Source: Phlebotomus papatasi (lineage: Eukaryota; Arthropoda; Insecta; Diptera; Psychodidae). From it: 64,000 nt of DNA. The stretch is from the NCBI RefSeq assembly GCF_024763615.1, contig NC_077223.1:16616001-16680000 (forward strand). The letters run 5' to 3'. This document shows, piece after piece, positions 43,693-55,102 of the stretch. The notes under the pieces were generated by a model. It saw only the letters and a program-made list of their open reading frames with translations. It searched no databases and had not been told where the DNA came from. Each line of letters begins with the position of its first letter. Positions within the stretch are counted from its first letter, which is position 1. Position numbers and translations under genes: made by a program.

Positions 43693-45353
43693 ACGATCCC
43701 TTAGGGGGTAAGAAGTAGTTTAAATATATTTATATATAACTCAAAATCGAGTTTGGGGAGTAAAACTAAGAAATCGAAAATATGCGAACAAAATCAGATT
43801 TTGAAATGTCTCTCTTACACAGATTATTATATAAAAAAAAACGTTTACAAAACCAAAAACAGTCGCACGTTATCTATATCTTAAGTTACTCAGGGTTCCT
43901 TATTTCTCCTAATAACCTACAATTTTAAAGTTATACCTTATTTTAGATGTTAATCCCAAGTGTGAGTTGCATTTCAATGCCATTAGTATACAAATATTTT
44001 CTTTTCTAAGTACTTCCCAGAGGGCTTGTTTTTCCTGTAGAATGAGTGAGGCAAGCCTTTAAGGACATTTCCATTCCACTTTTCCATCCTTATCACTAAA
44101 TGGAAGAAATTTGCAACGTAAAAAATTCAAAAGAGAATAAAAGCTGCTTAAGAAAGTTTCTTCGTTCTTGCTATTTTTTTTTCGTACGTACCCCAACATT
44201 CATACTTTTTTCTTGGCCACACATCACAGCAACAAAATAGGGGCAAAAAAAAGAAAATGGAGAAAATTGCTATGGTCGTTTTCCTTTAGAGGCAAATCCC
44301 TCTTATAAATACTGTATAACGTAGCTCAAGAAAAATTCCTCAGCATCTGAAACCAAGTCTGAAGAAAACATAGGGAGGAAGTGAAAATACAGCACTTTCT
44401 TTCCCTCAATTAAAATTCATAATTTCTTGATGAGTATTATTTGTAGCGGAAAAAAAACTTGCTACTTTGCACAAGAAGTATGTTTTGGAAGTTGCCTTGA
44501 GCTTTTGAGGAAGTGCCGGAAATTGTATATATATTTTTTGAAGTAAATTAATAGCCATTGTGGGTATTTTCTACTTTTCAGTGTAATTCAGCAAAAATAA
44601 AAGATTACAAACTTTCTGCCAAGACTTCTGCAAAAGCTATGCCCAAGAAACTGAATGAAAATGAAGCAGAAATTTCTCATTAGTCACTTTTAATATAAGT
44701 ACGATGCAGTGTGGATGTTTACGCTTCAAGATTTTCCTATTTTCAGCTTCACTAGAAAGCTTCTTCTGTTTTCTTCTGCGTATTTCTGCCAATTTCACAT
44801 TCATCTTACTGCATTTTATGGCTACAAAAACACTGACGATTTGTTTGGGAAATGCACTAAGTTATCCGTAGCAAATAGACTTTGCTACCAAAAGGAGCTC
44901 AGTTAGTATAGATGGGTAGTAAAGTCAAAAAAATAGTGCGAGAAATTCTCTATACTTGTTTTTACAATACAATGTAACTGAAAGGACATGGGCAAATGAG
45001 AAAACTTCGCAAGATGCTCATTTTCATAACCTTATTCGATAAAAACTGTTTTGAAATTGATTCTTTATTTATGTTTTACTGAATAAGAATAGATTTATGT
45101 ACCTAAAAATATTTTAAGAATAATAAGATTAAAGAACAGCATATATAAATCGATTAACCTGTTGAAACTGGTTCTGAATTTTAAGAGATTCAAATACCTT
45201 CTAAATTCATCCAAATCTAAACCACTTAAGGTAAAAGATTATTATCATTTTAAACTAAAATTGCACAACTAATTCAAACTAAAAAAAAATCAGGTCACCA
45301 AGCTTACACTTGATTTTAAAGTTCCATCTGGCACTGATCACGTATTTTATGTA
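43693..45353. other. Unique, gene-free stretch
   Basis: No repeat partner, no exon recognised. The 65-codon frame at 44709-44906 has no domain. Confidence 0.4.
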
Positions 45354-45790
45354 CACAGTAAAAAAAACTTAACACTATTATAGTGTGTAATCTTTCACAC
45401 CACTATTATAATGTTAAATTTGGAAAAAGTGTTTAATTTAAAATTGTTTAATTTAAAGTTGTTGAATTTAAAAATTGTTGAATTTTTCTGTGTAAATTCA
45501 AAAATTGTTGAATTCTGTTTATTATTGAATTTTCTTTTCATTTCGAAGATTTTAATTTTTTTGCCTTTTTAGACATTTTTATTGGTTTTTCCTGTACTCG
45601 GGATCCCCCCTAATGCGAAATTATTACATCTGATGCTTGGATCTTCACGATATACTTATTATGCATATAAATATTTGGTGTTCTATATGACTTTTGCCCA
45701 ATGAAAAGCATCTCGACTGAAGTATAAGTCTTAATTGGAAATTCAACAATTTTTACACAACTTTTGTTTAAAAACTCAACAACTGCGAAA
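45354..45790 (-). mobile_element. Partial copy of the CACAGTAAAA palindromic-word element
   Basis: Starts CACAGTAAAAAAAACTTAAC after a TA and follows the reverse complement of 15159 down to about 14690, including CTATTATAG words, the TTGTTGAATTT run and the ACTCGGGATCCCCCC tract. The second half and the other terminus are missing. Confidence 0.85.
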
Positions 45791-45965
45791 AATTCAACTC
45801 GTGCGAGTACGATTTCAATAATTTGCCCTCTGGTTTAGAAGAACGTTGTTTTCTTGGGTAAAGTTTCTGAATCAAGTAGTTTATTCTTGACAATGATTTA
45901 CCCCTAGATATCCGAAAGATATCAAGTAATACAATTTTGAAGAGGAAGCTTTAGTAATGCCTTAG

Positions 45966-46592
45966 GCCTAGATACACTTACGACTAAAGTCCAAAGACGA
46001 CTAAGCTCGTTTATAGCCAAGTCAGTTCCTAACACACTGCAAACGAGGCTTAGTATTTACTGGTACTCACAAAATATAACTTTGGTCAACTTTTATGCAG
46101 ATACTCCTACTGAAAAGCACTACTACTTCTTTGTAAATGATATTACTTGTAAATTTACTTCATAATTTACGTGTAACAACAAGAATTATTCACTAGAATT
46201 GCGGGAATCGGCTTAAGTCGTGAGAGATGTTCCATCTCATTTGTAGTGTGTCAGGAACTGACTTGGCCAGGGGCATGACATTTCCTATGTTCCCATATGT
46301 TTCTAGCGAGCCGAAAAAACTTTTGAGTTTATTAGCTGTTTTCTGTCATTGTAGAATGATTTAGCAAAAAATATCAATACAAAATAAAATCCAATTTAAT
46401 AACGAGGAGGCAACCGAAAACTCTAAATTGGCTACATACGTAGTTTTGAAGATATCTCGTAAAATGTGTACGAAAACAGGGAAAAAATTACACTAAACCC
46501 GGTCGCATTTTTCAGAGCTAATGTAATCCCCCTGGATTTGGTTATGAACGAGCTTAGTCGTCTCTAGACTTTAGTCGTAAGTGTGTCTAGAG
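45966..46592. mobile_element. 627 bp element with ~52 bp inverted ends
   Basis: CACTTACGACTAAAGTC and GACGACTAAGCTCGTT at the left are mirrored on the right as AACGAGCTTAGTCGTC and GACTTTAGTCGTAAGTG (46549-46585). Arms agree at most positions. An inner inverted pair at 46015-46268 abuts the left arm. No coding frame. Confidence 0.85.
46015..46268. mobile_element. 254 bp inner inverted-repeat unit
   Basis: GCCAAGTCAGTTCCTAACAC at the left and GTGTCAGGAACTGACTTGGC at the right are inverted, 28 bp in all with three changes. It starts immediately after the left arm of the surrounding element, but its right arm is ~270 bp from the outer right arm, so it is better read as a nested insertion. Confidence 0.75.
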
Positions 46593-46812
46593 CATAAAAG
46601 AGAAAGACAGAAGGTTATGTTTATGATCTGTGAGTTGAAAAATTCAAAATCCAACGGATGACCCTACGACGTTGAACCATTTTTCGTAATAGCCTCTACA
46701 GTACACGCATTGAGAGACATTTTAGTTTCAGAACATTTTGAAGCGAATTCTGTGAACATGTCTAAATGATTTACTTCAGAACGCTCTATTATAACGAAAT
46801 TTTTTCACATTA

Positions 46813-47149
46813 CACTAGAGTCTCGCTATAGTTCATATTGGGCTCCATATTTGACACTTGGGTCGCACTATAGTCCATGTCATTTTTTAAAATTATTAAC
46901 GACTTTTAGTATTGAAATTGCTCGACGGGTTCCACTTTCTTTGCGATTGTGGTACTTGTCCTCGTTCTCTTCATTATGGATCACAATTATCACAACTACT
47001 CAATAAAGTTTGCCAAAAATATTAAAATAATTATGACAACATTTCATGTCGCGTACTAAAAAACATAATCTAACTTAAAATCAGTTTTTGAAATCAACGG
47101 TCGATGAATTGTGGACTATAGAGCGATGGTCTGTAGCGGGGCTCTACTG
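46813..47149. mobile_element. 337 bp pogo-like MITE (CAGTAGAGYCYCGCTA)
   Basis: Left end CACTAGAGTCTCGCTATAG, right end read inversely CAGTAGAGCCCCGCTACAG, 16 of 19 identical, TA outside both ends. ACTATAGTCCA recurs just inside each end in opposite orientation. The CAGT start with TA flanks resembles pogo/Tigger-type ends. Non-coding. Confidence 0.8.
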
Positions 47150-47151
47150 TA

Positions 47152-48946
47152 TTGCCTAAAAAGGTCTTAAGGTTTGCAAAATTACATCAAAATAAGGCCC
47201 TTTCGGACTTAAAAGTGAAAACTAAAAGTATTTTCATCAGTCATCGCAACTGAAGTTCTAACTGAAAAAATTTAAATCTCTGTTCATCTAAAACTAAATT
47301 GTGAATAGTATGAAGAAATTTTCAAGAGATGTGTTGGTATTTGTAGAAACCTTTTCAAATGTGTTTTCAACATTTTCCCAACTCTTTCCTATCGCATTTT
47401 CTTGTGTGCCAAATGAGCTTCCTCCAAATGGTGAAGGAAATGGCAGCTTTTTTATCACTCTGACAGATTTCTTCTTCACTCTTCAACTTCTTACTGAGAT
47501 AAAATTCACAAGATTGCACGAGATGTTTGGTTGAATTCCAACACCATGGATAAAATTTTCTCTAAGGGTTTTTCCATGTATCTTAAAGCGTTATTAATGG
47601 GCTTTTGCCTTGGATAGGGAATGGGGAAGAATGGTAAGGGAATTGCTGGGGTTGGTCGTTGGGAATTGTCTCGCTGAACAATGTGTGGTGACACGCGGCT
47701 GAAGTTGGAACAGGGATTGTGATGAAAATCAAGGGAAAATGCGTGAAATACCAAGAGAGACACATTGTTGGCTTTCCTTGAGATCTGTGCCGCTCGAGAA
47801 CACGGTAAATAAGACGAGAACAAGACGAGACAATTGTAATTCTCTTCCCAGCATCTGTCTGAGCTTTTGTGCTTTCGAAAGGGGGGGTTGGGGTTGTTCT
47901 TTGGGGGTTCCTAGGGAATGAATCGAAATTGCTGTTTGCACATTTGTCACTGTCTTCTCTGTCGCTTTATGACGATTAGTCAAGATTGAGTGGCCACCCC
48001 CTTCGCCGATGATTGATGGAGTGTGACTTCCAGGCGGCTTTTTTGACACCCCAAACCCCCTGATCCAAAAACCACCACCCCAAACCAGTCACCCACAGCA
48101 ATAATCTTTAATCTCCAATTACGCAATTTTATCAATCAAGTACCCAAAATCGAGCTTTCCAACTCACGACAGGGTAAAATCATTTTGTCGTGCACCAGAT
48201 GTTTTCCACCCGAATGAGTCAGCGTACCCCTCAGCTCACATCGAGATCCCATGAACGCAATTTTCCAGCAAGTGTCGGCAGAAGGAACAGATAGGATGAA
48301 TTTACAGCGAAGATTACAATTATTTGAGCATTAAATTTCATAAAATCTTCTATTATTCTCTCACGTAATGGTAAATGAAGAGTTATGGTAACCCTATAAA
48401 AAATCCGTGTGGTTTCACTGAGTTTCCGTGGCAACAAATTAGAATTTTCCGTGATTTCTCTCAAGAAACCACAAATCGTTGCAGCGGTATGTATTTATAT
48501 AAAAGTGTTTCACAAGGAAAAAACAAAGGCATTGAATAAATGAGCAGTAAAAAGTTAAAATTGATCAGTAACAAAAAAGTTTGAAACAGTGATATTATCG
48601 CCCAAATTTTGGCAAAGGGAAAATAAGGGGCTTTTCACTCTATATGGAAATATTTTAAATGTTAAATATATAAATTAGACCCATCTTTGTAAAGATTTAA
48701 GTTTTTTACCGACCATAATTAGATATTTTACTGCTCATTTTTAATTTTTTACTGCCCATTTTTAATTTTTTTACTGATCGTTTGTTTTTTGCCAAAAACA
48801 AATAAGCAGTAAAAAATAGTGCAGGATAGACAAATGCAAAATATTTGAGAGAGAAATGGATGTGAATCAGATTTAATGAAGTTTTCCTGATCTAAAAGGT
48901 ATGTTAGAGGCATAAAAAACTAAATTTGTTAATAAAATATTACATT
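47152..48946. other. Unique, gene-free stretch
   Basis: 47290-48465 is less AT-rich and has overlapping frames on both strands (up to 106 codons minus at 47729-48049), with no recognised domain or splice pattern. 48540-48840 repeats ACTGCTCATTTTTAATTTTT-like words in both orientations, a possible eroded element. Confidence 0.4.
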
Positions 48947-48948
48947 TA

Positions 48949-49177
48949 GGGTGAAAGGAACGTCTATTGACACTTTAAGAAGTCGTGTCAGCACCTATTG
49001 ACACCCTACTCTATACCATTTGGGATACGAATTTTGAACATCTCTGTTTATAGTAAAAGGTATATTACAGAAAAAACGTTATATTACTTATATTTTACTA
49101 GATACATTAAATAATTTTCAACATTTTGACAAAAGTGTCAATAGGGGTTCCCTGTCGAACAGACGTTCCTCCGACCC
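48949..49177 (+). mobile_element. 229 bp TA-flanked MITE (GGAACGTCTATTGACACTT), copy 1
   Basis: Starts GGGTGAAAGGAACGTCTATT and ends CAGACGTTCCTCCGACCC; TA on both sides (48947-48948, 49178-49179). A reverse-oriented copy of very similar sequence and identical length sits at 54844-55072. TGTCAATAG/CTATTGACA recurs near both ends and internally. Confidence 0.9.
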
Positions 49178-49320
49178 TAGCTCAGTAAAATTTTGATTTT
49201 TTTAAAAGCAAAAGATTAATTTTCATTATTAAGATCAATGGTGGTTGTAGGTAAAATGATAATCTTCTTACTTCACCCTTGTCTAAGCTATTTTTTTTTT
49301 AAATTTTAAATCGCATACTA

Positions 49321-50475
49321 GGGTAAAGGCTCATAATTTTGGACAGTCAGCTTATAAGCATCAATGTTCTAAGTTTGAAGTACGATATTTTCAATACTAA
49401 TTGATTTTTTTGTTACTCTTCTTTCAGAAGGATTGTTTAGAAACTTGACAACCTATTTATCGTCTTTTTTTAATAAAATTAGTTTTAATACGTTTAGAAA
49501 TGAATTGATATGCAGAGGTGAATTTGACTCTTATTTTGGACAACTTGGTTGTAAATTCGGACAGATAATTCGCCTCAATTGGATGCCCATTGTTCTCCAC
49601 TTCTAGAATATATCTTACCAAAACCTCTTCCTATTTATGTAAGGAAACCGTAGTTCACAAGAAGTCCAGAAATTTGCTATATCATTCATTAAAGTGAGTT
49701 GACTTTGGAACTCTTAATACTCGCGAATTCGCTCATTCCCTGGCCTTTCCGGAAGCCTTTTAAGGCTTTTCTCACTATATCTCGTTCGTGGAGATGATGC
49801 TCCTTTGTTTTTCCAGGCATTTGTACCACCTAGTCCTCACGAAAGCTTAAACTTCACGAAATTTCGTAAGAAAAACACCTGTCCAAAATAAGGACTATCA
49901 CCCCACTGGTGAACCTCGTAGAAAAGTGCCCATTTTTCACACGAAAAAGGTAAGGAAATAAGGCAAATCTCACTTCAGGTCAAATGTATAAATCACCACT
50001 AACGTAAATCAACACAATATTCAATGAATATTCAATAATATTACGAATATATATAATATATATAATATCACAATAATGAATATTTGAATATATATATAAA
50101 TATATATATTCATATATATATTTGAATATATATATCACAATCATGAATATTTAATAATAATAAAAAGCGAAAAAACATTGTTAGTACTTCACCACAGCTA
50201 AATAAAACTGAAGTAAACACGAAGTTCTGTCATATTTCTCGTAAGCAATTGTTCACACTGTATTTTCAACAAAGCAATTTTAACTCAAATCATATTCAAA
50301 ATTTAACGTATTTAGTGTTAAAATCTTCCAAAAAGAACAAATATTTAGATATAATTCACTATTCATCAAATATTGCAATAAAAATCCATAATTTTAATCA
50401 ATTTATTTTTAATGTCCAATTTTACCCTCAAGGTGTCCAAATTTAGAAACTGTCCAAAATTATGAACCTTTCCCC
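49321..50475 (+). mobile_element. 1.16 kb TA-flanked element, GGACA type, copy b
   Basis: Starts GGGTAAAGGCTCATAATTTT and ends with the inverse of GGGGAAAGGTTCATAATTTT; TA at 49319-49320 and 50476-50477. Collinear with 10802-11869 apart from an AT-microsatellite insertion at about 50041-50150. Confidence 0.9.
50041..50150. repeat. (TA)n-rich microsatellite within copy b
   Basis: ATATATATA runs interleaved with TTGAATATATA and CACAATMATGAATATTT. It is absent at the matching place in the copies at 10802 and 63340, so it expanded after insertion. Confidence 0.85.
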
Positions 50476-50477
50476 TA

Positions 50478-51914
50478 TTCAAGTATGTTTTTTTTACTGC
50501 GGTCAAAATGATTTTTTACTGCTCATTTGTACAGTGCCATTTTAAAGTATTTGCATTGATTTTTTTTTTACATGTAATCACATAAAGCTTCAATACATGT
50601 AGATTCCTAAGGAGTTTTTAAAGTTTATTTTTATCAAGATTTTAGATAGCTTTCAAAAAAGAGAAATTCCATTGAATTTTTCATGATAAATCTCGTGAAT
50701 AGTATTTTTCTGGATACATCATGGATATCTTGTAACGCCTCAGTGTTGAAATTTCCATATCATTTTGGCTGAAGTGGAACAGTTTTTATAGGACAACTCA
50801 TCAAAGTCCTTAAATAAATTTTCCCATGAACTGCCATAGATGCTTTCCTCTCCAATCTACAATCTCATTTCACGGAAAACTGGCTCAATTTGGGAGTTCT
50901 CTTCGGGAGAAAAATCATTGAATTGTGTGTTGATTCCAGAAATAAATTTCCACACGATTTTCGTGGAGGGGTAAGGTGGATGGAAGTGAGCTTGAAATTT
51001 GACTTGCTGACTGATACATCATCCTCTGTCAATACGCTTTTCTTGCAAATCAGAGAAGTTGACAAAAGCTTTCTCGTTTGTTGGAAGTCGAAGGGTAATC
51101 AACAATCAGAGAATGTCTCCGCGGGAAGTCACTCACCCGGAAAATTTGATGTGCGTGAGTCACTCCTTTTCGTCACTCCACCGGAAGTCGTATTCGGTTG
51201 CGGGGAAAAGAAGAAGAAAAAAAAGCTCCTCGCGGGAAGATTTGTGTTGGCAAAGTTTTGGGTTTTGTGGTGATGATAAGGGAAGATTGAACGGAACACA
51301 TAACGATAGAGAAAATGTTTGACTTTCGAGGGTGTCAACCTTTTTTCACTGATATCAGAAATTCTTTCTACTGTTCGGAAAATTTCAAAATTAATACCAT
51401 TTGAAAAAAAAATAGTTTTATAACAAAAATATTTCCTTTCGAATTTCCAAAATAAATACTTGAACAATTGAGCCGGTCACACTATAAACTCTGACACCTC
51501 AATTAAAGTCATTCAAGAAAATTTTTAAATTTTAATGAATCAAATTTTGCTGTAAAAATGCATTAACTTTTTTATTAACTAAACAAACTTTTAGAATATT
51601 AAGTTGAGAAATAAGTTATTTTCCCCGAATTAAGAGCACAAAAATTACCGAGGGTCTTGAAATTTCTGTCATTTAAAATTCACTGGTGTATACCTCTTTG
51701 TAGCAGTCCCTATTTGACGGGAAAACAAAAATCCAAACTATTAACTATAGTTTATAAAATAGAATTATTACTTTGTGAAATAATAGAAATATTGAAATAT
51801 TCAATTCTTCAGGACATTCTCCTAATAAGAGTTTCGATATTATCTCTCAGGCTTTGCAATACCCAATCGGCAAAAAATTACTCTGACCCAAAAATGACTG
51901 GGTTTTAGACTACA
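50478..51914. other. Unique stretch with an unassigned 127-codon frame
   Basis: The plus frame 50890-51273 (127 codons) is opposed by a minus frame of 112 codons at 51129-51467. It contains a lysine run and no domain I recognise. Coding status unproven; taken as non-coding. Confidence 0.35.
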
Positions 51915-52171
51915 CACTGAGAGAAATCCGAAAAAATTAAAATAACATTTCGAAAATGTTTATTTTACCCTGCAGAATTGATCCAAAATCGGTGTAAATA
52001 TTACCCCTTTTGGGTGTATTAGGGGTTAAAGTTACCCTTTTTTATGTTAATTTTGCCCTTAAAATGGTGTAAAATTAAATTAACATTAAAAATGTTGATA
52101 TATTTTTACACCTAAAAAGTGTTAAAGTTCTGAGGAAAAAAGTTAATCGCACCCTAATTTTTTTCTCAGTG
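51915..52171 (-). mobile_element. CACTGAGA MITE, copy 7
   Basis: Starts CACTGAGAGAAATCCG and ends TTTTTTCTCAGTG, with the family blocks in reverse order. It lies ~46 kb from the six-copy group at 1511-5792. Confidence 0.88.
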
Positions 52172-52419
52172 CAAGAAATGGTCAAAAAATTACTCGTAAT
52201 TGGAATCTTAAAAATTAGTCGTATCCGCGTCGAATTTTAGTCAGAGAATTACTCAAATTGAGTTAGTAATACATTAGTTATTTTACGGTTTTAAAATTTA
52301 CTTTAACATCGAGTAATAAAAGCGACTCCAAAGGACGGTCTTTTTCTGTACGAAAAAATAACGCGCCAAATACACTTGCCGTCGTTCTCTACCGCATACA
52401 TATGTAGGAAATCGACGTA

Positions 52420-52643
52420 CAGTAGGCTCTCGCTCAATCGGCTCTTTTCAATCAAACGAAAAATTTTGTTGACAATTTTCGGGCTTAATTTAGAAGCAAA
52501 TTTGCTCAAATTCGCCACAGTTCCTCTTATTTTATCGTGAATTGAGCACTTTTTGTGGAATTCACAATGATTTTGACACCCAAATCACTCGATAATTCGA
52601 ATGAAATTTTGCCCCAAATGCCCAATTGAGAAAGAATCTACTG
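52420..52643. mobile_element. 224 bp pogo-like MITE (CAGTAGRYTCTYKCTCAAT)
   Basis: Left end CAGTAGGCTCTCGCTCAATC and, inversely from the right, CAGTAGATTCTTTCTCAATT; TA outside both ends (52418-52419, 52644-52645). Single copy; the CAGT start and TA flanks resemble pogo/Tigger ends and the element at 46813. Confidence 0.82.
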
Positions 52644-52645
52644 TA

Positions 52646-53358
52646 CGTTCTCTCAATGATAAACCCAAATGCATTTCACAATTTTATACTACACTATCAC
52701 CGTAGACACTGTTTTCTCAATAAGTCTTCAATCTTTTATTGTTTTTTGCCACCTTTTATGGAATTTTGGTCAATTTTGCAATATTTCACTACTGACATTT
52801 GCGAATATTTTTGCCGTTCGACTATTACTGAATGAGCCGTCCGTCGTGTCGAAAATATTGCAGCTGCACGGCAACAACACACAAAAATCATTTAAAAATT
52901 TCACTGAATAGGAAATGTATTAACAAACAGTACTTTTTGGCGAGAGTTCTTCAATAAATGTTAAGAATATTTTAAAAAAAAATTACCTTAATAAAAGAAA
53001 TTAAAGTTTTATTCTGAAAAAGTAGCAAAATTCTGTTGAATTTCCCGCATCGCAACATAGTATACATTCAGGCGAATTTCAAAAATGATTTCATAAATTG
53101 ACTCCCAAGGGTAGGCAAACTTGCATAATTTTATGCATTGTATGTGCATAATTCCGTCAGGTGCATAATCCCGAATGACTTAATGCCGGGAATGAGTGCA
53201 CTGCCTAATTTTTGCTTAATTTTTGTCGGCACTCTTTTTTATAAATCACAGCACATTGCTCTACCGGAGGAGCATTTCCTCCCAATGTACACTATAATAT
53301 TATTGAGAAAACACGTGAAAACTACTTTGCGAATTCACAGCACGAATAATTCTATTTA
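52646..53358. other. Unique, gene-free stretch
   Basis: No repeat partner or recognised exon; short frames at 52626-52911 and 53138-53389 lack domains. Confidence 0.4.
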
Positions 53359-53359
53359 T

Positions 53360-53573
53360 GGGAATGTAGGCATGGTTCGCACAGAGTGAGCTTTCAAACA
53401 ACGCAAATTTTCTCTTTGTTTACAAAGAGCTAGTTCGTCGTTTCTTAGTCATAAAATAGATCATTATTAAGCTCATGATACGAGATAAGAACTGGTAGGT
53501 CAGCTCTTTCCAAACAAAGAGAAAATTCACATCGTTTGAAGGTTCACTCTGTGCGAACCATGCCTACATTCCC
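53360..53573. mobile_element. 214 bp hairpin element (GGGAATGTAGGCATGG)
   Basis: Arms 53360-53430 and 53503-53573 are inverted: GGGAATGTAGGCATGGTTCG, GCACAGAGTGA and AATTTTCTCTTTGTTT on the left are mirrored on the right. About eight differences over 71 bp, loop of about 72 bp. Target duplication not clear. Confidence 0.85.
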
Positions 53574-53953
53574 CTATCATTTGACAAGTGAAATTTCACC
53601 TCAGGTATACCCAGTGAGGGGAAGATTTTTTATAGGGACATTGGAAGTCACTGGAAGAGCCCATTTTGGCGTGTCATATTTTAGTCATGGACGAGTAATC
53701 TCAGAGTTATTACGACGCCAAAAGACTTTAGTAATAATTGTCATATTATTCACCACTTTCCGTCATTCGACGCTCTGACGACCGTCTTAGGAGAACCTGT
53801 TTTTTGGAATCTAGAATACATACATCCAACAGTAATCTTCCTCAAAATTGCTGTTTGGGTACTGGATTCGACGATAAATGGTATTCTACCTTCAATTCTA
53901 ATATTAGATTTGCAAGTAACACAAAAACAAAATTGATTTTGAATTCTGATTCG
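53574..53953. other. Unique, gene-free stretch
   Basis: Short overlapping frames on both strands (53536-53980), no domain. Confidence 0.4.
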
Positions 53954-53955
53954 TA

Positions 53956-55100
53956 GGGTGGAGTAAGTATTTTTGGCCACTTTAAGGTTTCATGTGCTTG
54001 TAATTTTTATAATCTTTATTTAAATAAAATAAAATTTTATACAAAGATACCTTAAAGCCGTTTCTTCCTAATAATCCAAGAGTATTCCTAATTTTTTGGA
54101 TATTTTAGTGAAAAATGCATTTTATGCAACTATGCCGGTTTCAATACCTTTGGCCACTTTGTAAGCACTTTTGGCCATTGTGTGGTAGCACTTTTGGCCA
54201 CTTGTTTCCAATAGAATTTTAATAAAATAACAGAAGAAATAGCTCCCGAAAACTTTCACAAATACACAGCACAAGTCCTATTCTTATTTTACATCAGTTT
54301 TATGTGATTATTAGAGAATTTTAAACGACTTTTTAAACATTTTCTATTTGATGTGAAAATCAGTCAAAAGTCACGATTGTTTTTAGTGAAATCCGCGAAG
54401 TGCGCGACGTGTAAAATGTATGGGAAATTGAATGGCCAAAAGTACTTACAAAGCCGAAAAAAGTAAGCTCTTTTAGCCATATCCGATTTCCACTTAATTT
54501 GTTAGAAAATCTAATTAGGGCTATATCACAATAAAATTTAGTTAATTAAGAAATGGGCTTTGATTGAATAACATCAAATATTTTCATCAAAAATATGAAA
54601 TAATGCAAAACAATTTCTCTTAACATTAACAAGTTTCTTAAGAATCCCATGTTTTTTTAGTGATTGTTTACCTTGTCGAGAATTTCTTTCAATAACTTAG
54701 AAGTAATCAAGTCGATACAAAATCAAATGTGGTTTTCTGATTCGTTAGATTAGAGCTAACGAAATAAGACCCATTTTCCTGTTCTAAATAAACTCATAAT
54801 TGCCTTACAATGTGATTTTACTTTAGGTGGCCGAAAGTGCTTAGGGTCGGAGGAACGTCTGTTCGACAGGGAACCCCTATTGACACTTTTGTCAAAATGT
54901 TGAAAATTATTTAATGTATCTAGTAAAATATAAGTAATATGACGTTTTTTCTGTAATATACCTTTTACTATAAACCGAGATGTTCAAATTTCATATCCCG
55001 AATGATACAGAGTAGGGTGTCAATAGGTGCTGACACGAATTCTTAAAGTGTCAATAGACGTTCCTTTCACCCTACATGGCCAAAATGGCTGACTCTACCC
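53956..55100 (+). mobile_element. TA-flanked element, TTTTGGCCAC type, with nested MITE
   Basis: Starts GGGTGGAGTAAGTATTTTTG and ends with GGCCAAAATGGCTGACTCTACCC (shown from its first 20 bases GGCCAAAATGGCTGACTCTA); TA at 53954-53955 and 55101-55102. The word TTTTGGCCAC/TTGGCCATT repeats near 53971, 54150, 54165, 54190 and 54432. Without the nested 229 bp MITE it is about 915 bp. Single copy. Confidence 0.82.
54844..55072 (-). mobile_element. 229 bp TA-flanked MITE (GGAACGTCTATTGACACTT), copy 2
   Basis: Reverse complement of 48949-49177 with few differences; TA on both sides (54842-54843, 55073-55074). It sits near the right end of the surrounding TTTTGGCCAC element, so it inserted later. 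Confidence 0.92.
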
Positions 55101-55102
55101 TA

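Noticed and set aside
50890..51273. 127-codon plus-strand frame as a gene
   Set aside because: Opposed by a long minus-strand frame; lysine run from a purine tract; no recognised domain.
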